In this document: positions 22,918 to 36,400 of the stretch, piece by piece | How the letters are laid out: each line of letters starts with the position of its first letter | How positions within the stretch are numbered: position 1 is the first letter of the stretch | Origin: Istiophorus platypterus | Taxonomy: Eukaryota; Chordata; Actinopteri; Istiophoriformes; Istiophoridae | Assembly: GCA_016859345.1 (NCBI GenBank) | Contig: CM029124.1 | Location: 23,286,980 to 23,350,979 of the forward strand | Direction of reading: 5' to 3' | Length of the DNA: 64,000 nucleotides | Program-made: the position numbers and the translations under genes | The notes under the pieces: generated by a model | Seen by the model: only the letters and a program-made list of their open reading frames with translations | Databases searched by the model: none | What the model was told of the DNA's origin: nothing

Positions 22918-25900
22918 AGCTGATGCATTAACTGCCTCTTATCTGTAGCGGGCAGCAAGCCCCAGGTCCCAAACATACATCACAGACACTAAGCCCTCAA
23001 ACATGTGTGACCTCTCCTCATAAAGAAGAGGTAAACGCAAAAAAATTTGAAAGGCATTTGTTGTGCAAAGTTGCCTGTAAAACACTCTGAACATAATTAA
23101 CACACACAACAATGATGGGTTGAGGATTAACATGTATATATACAGTCCTGGGTGAAATATTTGGCACTCCTGAATTTTAAGTACAGAATTTATAATATCT
23201 TCAGAAATTAATGCAACCTAACCAATTTTGTAAAATCAAAATATTTTAATAAAATGTACAAGGTTACTGAACAAAAGGAAAAAAAATATTTGCATAAAAG
23301 TGAAATAATACAAACACAATATATACCCCAGACATAATGATTGGCAGCCTTCAGAATGTCATTGCAGAACCACTGACAGTCTCCAAACATTTGTTGTAGC
23401 CATCTAGAAGCTTCTTGTACCAGTCTGCTGGTAGTTTCTCCTGCTCTTCTATTAGTATTTGTCTTTTAGGTTTACAGGAGTCCTTTTTGCAATGGCAGAT
23501 TTCAGCTCTCTCTAAATGTTTTCAATGGGATTCCGGTCAGAACTCATGGCTGGTCAGATTAAAAAACAGTCTGTCTTTTCCTTTTCAGCCACTGTTTTGT
23601 TCTGCTGGATGTTTGCTTTGTGTTGATGTACAGCTGAAAGACCCAAGACCTTCACCTCAAACCTAGTTTTCTGACACCAGTAACACAATTCACTCAAAAA
23701 TGCCTTGGTAATTTGTATGATCTGGTGATCCTGAAGCTCTTTTGTTGTTTTTCCAATATCTGCCTCAACCTTTGTGGACTTCTCCCATTGAGTTTCTCTC
23801 TAGTGCCCCATCCTTCAGGCTTCTTACCAGTTCTATGACTGTGTAATTTTTAATAACATAAACTCTTGACATAGGGATTTCAAGATATTTGGCGACTGCC
23901 TTATAGCCTTTGAAATTGTTATGTTTTTTGTATAATAACATATCAGAAGTTCTCAGATAGTTCTCTGGTCTTTGCCATTGTAAAAAAAGAAACTGGACAC
24001 AGCATCTTTTATCTAGTAAAATCATCAATCATTAGTCAATTCAGGTCATGTGAACAGTGAAGATTAGCACAAATGAGACTTGTTTTTTATTTTGATTAAG
24101 GACCTAATTTCAGTCCATCAAAAGGTGCCAATAACTATGTAAAGTATACATAATGTCTGTATTTTTTATTTCACGATATGAAAACATTTGTTGTTGCTGT
24201 TGTTAAGATACTGATAACATTTTATTAAATATTCTGGTTATACAAATTTGGTTAATCTGCTTTTATTTCTGAAGCTATTCTAAATTCTTTACTTACAATT
24301 CAGGGTTGCCAATAATTTCAGCTCGGACTGCACATATATCTCACAATATAGGAGACAAACAAAGATACCTTTCTGAAAAACATCGTTACTGCCCTAACAT
24401 TACAATGATCTGCTAAAAATAACGTGCTGAAATGCCTGCATATGATTGGCTGGTTTTCTTTGCCTACCATTACATGCAGTAAACCTTAGGTCAAATCCAT
24501 GAAAATGGTCATGTGCTCCTCTAAAACCACTCAGAAGTAAAACTGGAAACAGAGCATTGTGGGTTTTTTTCCCCCCTCACAAAATAGATAGTGTTCTTTT
24601 AAGTGGAAGCACTAAAAGTACTAGAAATCCTACATAATCTAATGAATATAAAAGGATCATCAAAAAAAAAAAATTAACAAACGTGATTTCTTGATCAATT
24701 ATTTGTAGTGATGTTTTTAAAATGAACGTTATTTTATGGCAAGAACTCCGTAGAAATAGTGATAAATTCTCAATAAGTCATCGTTTAAAAATGACAGGAA
24801 AACTTTTTAACCCTGGTCAGAGCGCCCTTTTGTTCGACAAGTCAACCCAATACCTGAATTAGTTTGAACTAGAAGATGCCCTGAAGCCGTAGCTTACCTG
24901 TGCTTCCTGTGCTCACTGACAGCTGCTGGACTGAGTTTGGCAGATTATCCATCAGTCTGAAGGAGGAGGAAAGATAGACAAAACAGTGAAGAAGTGAGGA
25001 CATAAATACATCAGTTCACAACCTTGGCATTTTTTGTTTCATCATTTTTTTTTTATCTCAGAAAGTGGAATTTTCTTTTTTTAGGCAACAGCGGTGCTTT
25101 TTTTGAAGAGGGTGAAAGGGCTGGGTATGCTCACTAACTACTGTTAAATAATGTTTTCAGAAACTTGTGAGAATTTGTATGAATCTGAATTAGAGGCAGG
25201 GAAATCAGAAATTAAGTAATTTCTTCACAACTTATACCTACCCACTCTCACTGTTGAACAATGGGTTACACTGGACAGTCCAGTGGACTAAATTCTATCA
25301 TTACAAATTTACCTCAATGAAAAGCCCCTAGTCCCAACAGCTCTGCTTCACTGACGAGTTTTATAAACTTGCTCGGCTTATTTTGGATATGTTTACTGAC
25401 TCTCCTAACAGGGGCTAGTTGCCACCCACAATCCTAATTACTCTTATTCTTAAGGATGAAAAGCTATAGACTGCTTATGACAGCCATATTCCCTCAGAGG
25501 TCCTGGCCAAGAGGTTAAAAAAGGTCGTTCTCATCCTGGTTCACCCAGACCAGGTCAGCACTCTACAAAGTTATCTTGCTACAGGCAATTTGCAACATCT
25601 GATTGATACAATGTTGTCTGTCAGAAACAGCTTTACTCCTACTGCTGCCCTGTGTTCTGTTCTGTAGCTGGTTGCACCTGATGTGAGAACCTACTGCAGC
25701 TGTGAACACAAATGGTCTTGTACTTAAGACTATGGAGAGGCATTCGTCAGGGTGTCCTTGCCTCACGTGCTATTCTCACTCTTGCCCTGGAGCCATAAGC
25801 TGTGGCTCAGTGGTGCAGAACATTCCCATAGCATGAAATTTGAAGAACCTGAAGGACTTTGGTGCTACTATATGCTGCATGCTTCCACTCTATTTTATAA

Positions 25901-28900
25901 AACTGGATCTTTTGGATAAATATCAATAAAAGCTTGACAGAGGGACAGCAGCAATCTGCAATATTATGCAAAGCATTTAGGTGAATGCAGTTGAGGGACA
26001 GAAAATAGTGGGAGGATAGGCACTAATACTGACATTACACTTAATGATTTTTAAACTTCAGTATTAGAAATCAGTTGAAGTGTGCACGACTATACATCTA
26101 TACTAATGCCTTGCTGCCTCTACAAACAAGCAGTTATATCCTTAACCCATATAATACCCACAAACTCCATTAGATGTCTTTGCACAAATTAACAGGCAAA
26201 AATTTGAGGCAGATAATTCAAAGCTAGGAGACACCTGACTTCTCCCCCAAGAGTATCTGGGAATAAGTTTCATTACAGGTCATTAAATCTCTTCTGCAGA
26301 AACAATACAGGGCAGTACCTACCTGGTCTTGGCCTCCTGAACCTGAGCTGGGTTCTTGAGAACACTGTCCCAAGGCAGAGACCCACATAACCAATGAAGA
26401 AGACAAAAACCCAAAATCTGGAGGTCACCACGTCTAGATGGGGCTATAGTGAGACAGAAACAATTACTTTAAAACTAATATTGGTTTGCCATTAATATTT
26501 TTACATCCAAGTTCTTTTATCAGTATAGTACCCCTAATTTCATTACAAGGCTCTGTTTTCGAAAGCTTCAAAAACAGCAATACAAAAGTAAGTAGTAGGA
26601 ATTTTCTGATCACAATGAGTCACTATATAGTATTTTAGGTAAAAAAATCTTTTATAAGAACAGTCACACAAGTACCATTTGCAGCATTGTCAAGTTAGGC
26701 AGATGTGATATTCTCAAAAAAGAATACATCAAAAATCCTGTAGCCTAGACAATAATCTCCTCCTAATGGCCAGAATAGTCATTTTTGCAGAAAATGTTTA
26801 TGTTACCATGAAGTTTTCCTCTGACCTTTGGAATACAAAATGTCACCACCTCCTCATTTCAGAATGAGGTACATTGGGGCTAAAGATTTCAAATCTGAAA
26901 ATTAAATAAAATCTTGAGGTATAGCTAAATGATCTTGGGAGATCTAGCTGTTACTAGCATAACACTCCCAACTCTCTGACCAAAAATGTTGGTGGTCAAG
27001 TTGCATCATGGAAAACATAAGTACCAGGAGAGAAGTCTTTTAATGTTTTCAGCTATATGGCAGATTTTATTTTTTATCAGTTATTTCTGTTGCAGCAGTG
27101 AGAAATTCTTCATTCTTCATTCATCTATAATAAATCATAATTCTGCTTTTGTGATAAATATTTGCTTTACACCTAGGTCTTTAATTGTTAAGAACACTGT
27201 AATCAGCTAAGTATCTGCAGTGTAACTCTCTCTTGAAGATACAAAGGCTTTCCAAATTTCATAACCAAAAACACTTCAGGGGAGGGCAGGTAGAACAACA
27301 GAATTTGATACTCAGAAATTTAATATTTGAAGACATAAAAATTGTATGTACAATATTTGTGTGATTTCCCATCAATTAAGACGTCCTGAAGAACAAATCG
27401 AGAGTGTGCTGTGTCTTACTGTGAGTGTACGTGTGATTACATGGTTCTACATCAATGTGTGCGATCTATCAATACATGTGAACCAAGTCCATCCAGAGGG
27501 GTCAAGCCCAGGGAATTTTAGCAGCTCAATACTGTAACAGCTGCCACACATCTCCGGAGAAATTACCTATTGACTGGCTCCATCAGAGAGGAGAAATCTC
27601 CTCCCTGAGCCACAGCCAGCATTGATCCTCCCCAGACAACAGTCTGGACTGAAGAGGAAGTGTGGTCACTGGCACACATGACCAGATTACATGGAATTTG
27701 AGGGTGGTAATCTGATTACAGGTTAGCCTGCATGCTTTGCTCATGCTTCTTCTTATCTAATTTGTTTTTTTTTTTGTAAGTACTCATCATTATGACTGAC
27801 GTCTGTTCTTTATTATACTTTATCTACAGGTAGGAGAAGTACACTGATCAGTCACAACATTAAAACCAGTTACCACATTCAATGTTGTGGCACAATTGTG
27901 TAGTAAATAAAAACTTACTTGATTTAGCTATTGGATCACTGTCCAAAGGGAGCAAAGTAGGTATTTAAGGAGTAAAACTGGTGTTGACTGATATCTTTAA
28001 TGATCCCTTTTTGAATTAAAAAAAAGTGTGCACAGACCAAAAATAAAATCAGCAAAAACCTTTAAAACATTAGCTTCAAATATGAAACAGTTGTTTTAAT
28101 CTCAACAACTCTAACAGTGAGAATTAAGTCCATTTTCCTTTGTAGCTGTAAAGCATGCATTAAGTCAGCATTACACTTTAGCTGCCTATTTTTGTAAATA
28201 ATTACACACTAAACTACCAAGAGCCTGTCGAAGGAGAATAAAGATGAAAAATGCATATGATACTGACACTGGAAAAAGTAGAGCAACACCCTGAGCACCA
28301 TAATAGATTAACAATTAAAAAGATCAACAACTACATTAGGCATTGCTGCCCTTTGTGCATGCTCTACGCACATTATAGGAGCTCATAATAACGTTTGTGG
28401 GTCTGCTGTTCTGTTTTAATGTGTTTTGACCTCATATGAGAGACTGCAAAGGACACTGAAAAGATGTGCCTGTGCGTACACTTAAACGGCTCTCCAAGGG
28501 AGTTTGGACATGCTTAAAAACACACACATGAACAATACATAAATGCTAAACACCCACATAAATACACAGACATTCCCTACATGCTTTGGACAAGGAGGTG
28601 AGGCGGCAATGATGTTGTTAATTATCTCCTATTGTTATTCAGATTCCCTAAAGCGTGCTGCAGAGTAACACCTCTAACCCTTTTGCTTCACAGTCTTGTC
28701 ATTGGGAGACGGCCTTCTGTCCGCTGGACGCCCACCGAATGGCGATAATTACACCGTTTAGCTCTGTGTTCAAAGGCCTGCTACTCGCAAGCTGTGTTTT
28801 CCAAACCTCACCATAGCAACCTGTCAACATCTTTGTGGGGTATTTGTGCCATCAGGTCAGAGAAGGGCAGACAAGGGCCTGGTCCTCGTTCATAATCTCC

Positions 28901-30426
28901 ATGCCGTAGTAGTTAATACACTGACACAACATCCAGAGATACAAATGTTAACATCTTCTTCCCAAAGCTGGAGGTTTAGTTAGTTCTTTCAAGGACTAGT
29001 ATAAAATGCAGTGGACATTAACGTGTATTTAAAGCAATAATTATTATCATCTTTGTCAGGATTCCAGCATACTTCTGTCTCCAATGAGAGCATGAAAAGA
29101 TAGATGCTAACTTATAACATTTACACTATGATGCTGCATTTTTGAAGACAGTTTCTGCAGCTCCTTCCCCACCCCTTTCAAAATAATTTTAAATTTACAT
29201 GAGTAAGATTACTGACAGAACATTTTCTACCTCTTTTAATTATCGATCACGTTGGCAGAAACACTGCCGTGGCGATTACTCTGTCTGAGCCATGCTAATG
29301 TACAGTGTTGAGCTGGGAGAGTAGGTGAGTCGGTCGGCATGGGGCTCACAGAGTTTATCTGCGGCTTGCACCTCATTCTAACAAACACCAAAGCCCTTAA
29401 TTAATGAGATATGAATACACGATGCAGGTTATGACTCTAGCTATTTAGGGAATTGTTAAATAGAGATAGGACTGTGCCAGGGAATTCAGCAGGGGCTGTA
29501 GATCGAGAATCGATGGTCAGTGAAGAGAGGGAGCATGTAGGCAATTTGCTAGTTAATGTGTTCCCAATATCAGCTGGGGAGGACAGAGGGTGGCAGGGTG
29601 GAGGGACTATTTTACATGTATTGACAAAAAAGACTCCAAACTCTAAGGACAAAGCTTAGAAAAGGGTTAATAAAAATGCTGTGAAAATACCAAAATGCTA
29701 GCAATTGTGAATACCTGTCATTCTTCGCATGCTTACTAAGTAGTAAAATCAGCACTCTAACAGACAAATTGAGGGGGCATCTTTGACCTCTTAGTTGCGT
29801 GTAGGTGTACTGCCAGTGTTTTGTCCCAGTAATGCACCTACTAGAACATACTGTGTCTGCCACGGCAAGTTTCAGATTTGCTCTGGCTGAACTTTAGAAT
29901 GCCTCTTTGCATGGAACGAAAGCAACAGATTTTGTCCCCCGTATCTTACAGTGTAGTCACACTGCAAAGGAATCATTTCATAGCCACTGTGTAGAGGATG
30001 AATGCTTACAATGAATCTTTCAACTTAAATATGACTTGTGTTTGTGTGTGTGTGTATTGTCTTGAGATCAACTTAGGAAAGGAAAAAAAAAATTAATTCT
30101 ACCCTTTTGGCTCTTACTGCAGGTAAAAATCAAACAAACTCTTTTTTGCTTGTTTGGTTTTAACTTTTATCAAAAAGCTGTTCAAGTTTGACACTACTGA
30201 TTGAAGGACCTGTTTATAGTCAACAGTTATTTGTTACCTTGTTACCAATTATTTGTTGCAATTTGTTACCTGTTGATAATGTTAGGAAATTAAATTTTTT
30301 TAATGTAGAATTCACCTATGCGTTACCTTACCCAAAGAATATATATAGATATATATCTATATATCTATATATATCTATATATCTATATATCTCTATATAT
30401 CTATCTATATATCTATATATCTATAT

Positions 30427-30457
<31 letters not shown>

Positions 30458-33400
30458 TAGATATAGATAGATATATATCTATATATAGATATATATATCT
30501 ATAGATATATATATATAGAGATATATACACACACACACACCCACACACACATACGTATATACATAATGCCAAAATTTATATAGAATCTTTATCACAATTG
30601 ACTTTATTCGAATCCTAATTGGTGAAACCTTTTTTTTCCTCGTTTTTGCTTTCTTCTTTATTTCCATTGTTGTTATTTACAAAGAAATAATTTTCTTACT
30701 CTGATTCCTTTATAAACAATTTGCTATTATATTTCTGACATGCTTGCCATGTCAAAATGTCAAAGTCAACACTTTTGCGATTAAGAATAAATCATTAACT
30801 ATAGTAAAAAGGACTGTACAATTTAGTTTCTCTCAAATTTAACTGCTGTTGCTAAAGTTGAGACTGATGCAGGAAGCTCAACCTTTGAGCCAAGATGAAC
30901 AAGAACTTCTTTAAGTGCTCAAAAAAAATTGAAATTTTAACCTCTATAATAGTAGTTTCAAACTGAAAAACACATTCTGCTAATGAAGCTCATGTGATAT
31001 AATTAAAGCTCAACCACAGCTTTTAAACAGACCTTGAGATGAGATTGTTCTGTCAACATTTTCCTCTGTGACCTAGAGCAGTTAATAAGATTTTAGGATT
31101 CCAGAGAAGTAAGCCATTTACCTACCAATGTTTTAAATAGGCAAAAATAAATTTAAGTATATACTTAAAAATTAATGAAATATAGTTATCCAACAAAAGG
31201 ACTGAATCTAACCAACAGAAGGGAAGGTTTCCTGGAGCCTTTGGCTCCTTACAGTCATAAGGTCAGTAAGGTCTGTTTGGTAAAATTTAGACTTGGATTT
31301 ATTTATTACTAAAATGTTGATTTTTTTAATGTTAATCCCAATGTTAATTTCCTTTTCCTTTGGTACCTTTGAGTCCATATGTCTACAAATAAGAACATGA
31401 AAAATATATTACCAAAAAACATTAGCTGTCATAGCTTCATATCCCATTGTTTTTATGCAGTACAGAGGTAGATAAATAATATATAGTTGATAGGTGGATA
31501 GTATATTTATTACACTGCTAATCATAAATTTAAAAATACATTTGTAGCAATAATTTACTTGTTTAGAAGTCAGGTTTGACTGAAAATATGAGAAGACTTG
31601 TCTCTTGAGTTTAAATCACAGTAAAAGTGCAAAGGAAAAAGGACTGGAATGACCGAACCGGGCAAACCTGGTGTCATTTGAAAGGCCTCGTTATGAAATA
31701 GTTTCCTTCAAAATTTTGGGCCCCTTGTTGCTTCATTGAAAGAGCAATTACAAGGATGGACACACAGACACACACATACAGACACACCAAAACACAAAGA
31801 AACAGCTCCCCAATTATAGTAGTAGGACCTGGACTTAAAGTGAACATCACAAAAGCTAAGACATCCTTAACTACCTTAGCTTGTGGAAAATGGGTAAGGA
31901 CTCAATTTACACAGGGCTACTGTATGTTAAGTTAATGGTCCAGGCCACACTAGTTATTTACATTGCCAGTGTATAGATATTCTGGTGATGATGATGATGT
32001 TACCCAAAATCCTCTTATAAAACTTATATATATTTGTAAAAGGACCCTGCATTTTGCCAGACCGAAGGAGTTATGAACCAGCTGACAGACAGGCTGAGCA
32101 TAGGTTAACAGTTAGAGGCACGTTTTTCCTTTATGGACAAAATTTAGTGCGTAAGTGTGGGAAGAATTCATTCAATAGCCCTAAAAGCTGCCTGCACATT
32201 GTGACTGCTGCAGCACATAATCTTTCGACGAACTAGACTGCATGAGGTCAAGAGTGTTTTCTCTAGAATTTATCTGCTTATGAAATAGAAGGATTACCAA
32301 GTCCTTTGTGGGCATCAAGACTGGTGTACTCGATGGTTCCATTGTGGCACTTCTTGGGGTTCTCTTTGTATTCTTTGTGGACTCCATGAGGACAGTATCT
32401 GCAGGACAGCCCATAGTCTGCCAGGTAGACCTATAGCACGCATCAGAATGGACACACATTAGTTAATACAAAGCCATTAAAAAAAAAAAAATTATCCTAT
32501 CTTCTTCGAGATGTCTTCTAAATTAAAGTGGATAGCTGATAACTGACCATTTTTTAATTATTAATATAATTTACACACAGAAACATAGCCGCATAGCCCT
32601 TGATTGTTGTACATAAAGTTCATAGCTTTTACAACAGAACAGACCACATTAATATGCAAATGCAGGATAATTAAAGGAAATTACAGTGGACTAACCTTTT
32701 GAGGATCTCTGTAACCCTGCATGAGGTTGGCAGCTTTAATGTCTGCATGGACATACTCATTCTCATGGATATACTCCAGAACATCCACCTGGCAGAGGAG
32801 CCGTTGACAAAGCATTTAGACACAAGAATAATAACAACAGTGGAAATTATCTGTTAAAGTGGCTTTGAGTTTGAATTTTCCATCTGAACTGCTAGAGCTC
32901 CAGCTCCATTCAGCTTCTTTATACGACAATCAATAGAAATAAAGAGAGTAGAATTCCATGATTATGATCTAACCAGTCTTTGACCAAGCTGGAGCACGGT
33001 GGCCTTTTTCAATCGACCTCCGTTGTGTTCACAGACTTTCTGAAGGTCACTGCCCAGTCGGTCCATTGCCATGAAACGATATCTGAGTGGGAGAGGTCAA
33101 AACCTTATTCCTGATTTATAATTAAAACCTCCTCTTCTAATTCCCAATAGTTTGTAGGCTTTTGGCATTAGAGTATGAAAACAAACCAAAGTAGTAATCA
33201 GAAACCTGGCAACCAGAAATTATATGTTTTTAACAACTTAAAATAATAAATTCTATGACAAAATTACATCAGAAATGGTTTACTTTAGGTAGTACAAGGA
33301 TTAAAGACACCATGAATTCAATATTCTATGCTTTAAAAAGATGTTTTAATTACCAAGTCTTGGGTAAAGAAATAAAAGCTGGAAATGGATGATTTTTAAC

Positions 33401-36400
33401 ATAATTTTGACAAGCAAAAGCCTCAAAAATATTTGACATTGTCAGCATAGTCATAGCTTATTTTAAGAGAACCTGCAATTAATACTGTATTTTCTCTCAT
33501 CTATGACTAAACAATTCAGAGATAAAATGCTCCTGTCAGAATACTATCCTGTGTTTGAATAGTAATGTCATCTACAACAAAATATTAGTCCAGTTAGATG
33601 TAGGCAAACATATATTAATTATGTGATATGATGTGAAAATGCTGATGTTTTTACAATCAAAAAGGGAACAGACATGTTAATTAGTCAACATCTAACCATC
33701 TCATAACTTGTTGTCCAGCATCTGCTGGCTATACCAATACCTGAGGTTATTATATTCAGCAAGTCCTGTTCCCCAGTAGGTTGGGATGCCCAGAAAGTCC
33801 AGTTGCCTGCTTCTCATCCATTTTTGCACTGAAACAAATTAGAGGATGAGTAATTAGGTAAAATTGTGTTCAAACTATTTTCTATTTTTTCAAGTACTTA
33901 TATGGGATGTGACAGGACTCCAACTACCAACTAAGTTAAAACTCAAAGCCACAGAGGTTGTATTAAGAGAGCAGAAACCATGGTGCCTTGGATCATTCAG
34001 TTATAGTATCAAATCTGTGAAGAGAATGGTCACCAGCTAGAAAAATATTTTGTTACTATCCCAACAATTTCGAATTCTTATGATTTCCTGACCTTAACCT
34101 AAGCCCCAGGCAAACAGCTCTGCAGAGGAGTCTGACCAAAAGTCCCTAAACTCAGTGAAATGAAGGCAAATGTTGTGGCCAGGATTAACATCTCTACTTG
34201 CAAGTGTAGTAATGGATGCATGCATGCAAGTATAAATCTAACATTGTTGTGGGTACAAACACATGACTGCAAATACACATAAACACAAAGGCGCCAGACA
34301 AAGCAGCGAGTCTGGCTCGGGGCTTGATGGTGACTGGTTGAGACTGGCGCTCAACCAGGCTGGCAGGTGGTCAGGGGCTCAGCGGAGGCCCGGGCATCAT
34401 TACATGTGAGTGGCTTCCTCTCTCTTGCCCCTCTCCAAAAGAAGGCACTGGAGAGTCCAGACAAGCATGGAGAGGGGGGCTAACTACCACTGAGGTGCAT
34501 GTTTGCTTTGGCTTATTATTAATTACTGTGTGGCACGCAGCAAAGCCTCTGTCTGCAGCCACTTCATCAGTCAAACACACTTGCGCTCCAGCAAGCTGCT
34601 GCAATGCTGGACAGGTGGTGCTACTCACTTTTCTCTTGTTTGGCTGCCCTTTGGTAGAACTTGAGCTCCACGAACAGAGGACCATTCTCCTGGTATTCCT
34701 GCATATACAAGCACACTATTAACAATTTCATTATCAATGGTTAAATCTACCCTAGGCTAATTGTGTGTGCCAAATCACAAAGTGGAGTTCTGATAAAGAT
34801 TAGTGTACCAATCAATGAGCATCACTTCATTTTCCCAAATAAAAGTGTGCATTTGGTTCGTTTTTAAAGCCTTCTTCCTGTTCTCTCGTCCCTTCAAACA
34901 AAAAGGAGCAATCTGCAAAATACATAGATAGAACCTGGCATCCAAAAAGAGGGGGCCTTTCCATTTAAATAAAATGAGAAAAGGAAAATCTGACTTTTCT
35001 CATTCCATTGTTTTTGTCCAGCCTTCAACAACGGATGTAAATACTACACGTATTGCTATATATAGCCATGGTTATCTCTCATGTCTGTCCCTTAAATACA
35101 ATGTACAACTAAAAATATAATGTAAAGCTACAGGCAGCAGCCACTTAGCCTAATCAGGGATAAAGAATGGAAACAGGGGAACAGCTAGCCTGTCTATGTC
35201 CAAGGTTCTAATTCCTCTACATCTTGTTGATTAACACTTTTCACCTTGTTTGTGTGGATTAAACAAAGTGTAAAAAACAAACAAGCAATCATTTGAGGTT
35301 TTACATAATCATAACTATTCAAGAGTATTCACTGGCTGGGAGCAGTAACTCCCTAAAATCAGCAGTTGCTGTGAGGTTGCTAGGCAACTACTGGACACTC
35401 CAGGATGTTACTTCTCCTGGCAAAGACAGTCTCAATAAAACCAAATTATGTTATTTTTACACTTTGGTTTTTGTTTGGAATCAGCTAAAATATATTAAGC
35501 ATTTATGAATGGTACATGGTCTGTGGATTAAAATGGCAGGTGGTATGAAATATCTAAACCTTTCATTTTAACTCTCCAAAACCCATCTTAGGCTGTCAAT
35601 GTATATTTGTCACATTGTTTAAAGTAAAAGCCATTATTGTTTAAAATTACAAAAAAAAAAAAAACCAAATAACTCAGAGATATGGTCTGGGATTTTGCAT
35701 GCTGTTTTTGTGACCTTACTTAAAGTTCTGCTTCCTTTCTATTCCATTCACTTGAACAAAAAGACATATGCCAAGGGATGACTATTTGCCAGTTTGAAAC
35801 TGAACACAGTCCAAGGCATGAACTAAAACTTGCTTCTGCAGTCCTACTCTATACAACCAGCCAATATACATGAAACGTTCACATACTGAAAGCTATCCCA
35901 AACCAGTTAATGGAAAGTGGACCATACAACCCAGCAACAAGTGACTGTGCAATGCATCTTAGGATACCCTACTTCTCCTAAACAGTAGTGCGTGTGCAAA
36001 ATGTTGGAGTGGCTTTATCTCAATCACATGATGATTGCTGAAGCTGAAACTAAAAAAGAGGAAACATCACTTTTTAAATTCATCCATGCATTCTTGTCAT
36101 TATCATGGTAATGGATGTTTTTTTCCTTCCAGAGGAGCACAGAGTGCACTAGGGGCATCTTATAGACTAAAATGAAAAAAAACATTAATGTGTCCTTGAA
36201 GATGGATAGGCTTCTCTCTTGCAGCAAATATGTACTCACCAGTTTTATGACAAAGTCAGTGTCTGCTGCAACAGGTCTGTCCAAAATCTGGGAGGCTTGA
36301 GGACAACAGGAGAATATGACGAATGATGAGACAAAATGAAGGCTACAAAGTTATGATAACTAGTGTTAAGTCCCAACTCTTGGATCGGATCAAATCTTTC

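Larger units (their letters stand above)
22407..24897. other. VRK2 intron (2.5 kb)
   Basis: It contains a (CA)n block (22809-22915) and a Tc1-like transposon (23143-24330). The remaining sequence is AT-rich with nothing recognised. Confidence 0.7.
26444..32297. other. VRK2 largest intron (5.9 kb)
   Basis: It contains the end of a Tc1-type element (tgatcagtcacaacattaaaacca near 27847), two blocks of complex sequence that may be regulatory (28680-28890 and 29225-29425), and a TATC/TATA simple-sequence block (30341-30549). The rest is AT-rich and unremarkable. Confidence 0.65.
32431..36239. other. VRK2 introns between exons 3 and 8
   Basis: Introns here are 32431-32695, 32789-32973, 33083-33740, 33829-34628 and 34699-36239. 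They are AT-rich unique sequence with A-runs at 32478-32490 and 35651-35664. A GC-richer patch at 34290-34620 upstream of exon 4 contains no exon that fits. No mobile element was recognised. Confidence 0.65.

Noticed and set aside
30188..30667. Frames of repeated Ile-Tyr-Ser
   Set aside because: These are translation of the TATA/TATC simple-sequence block.
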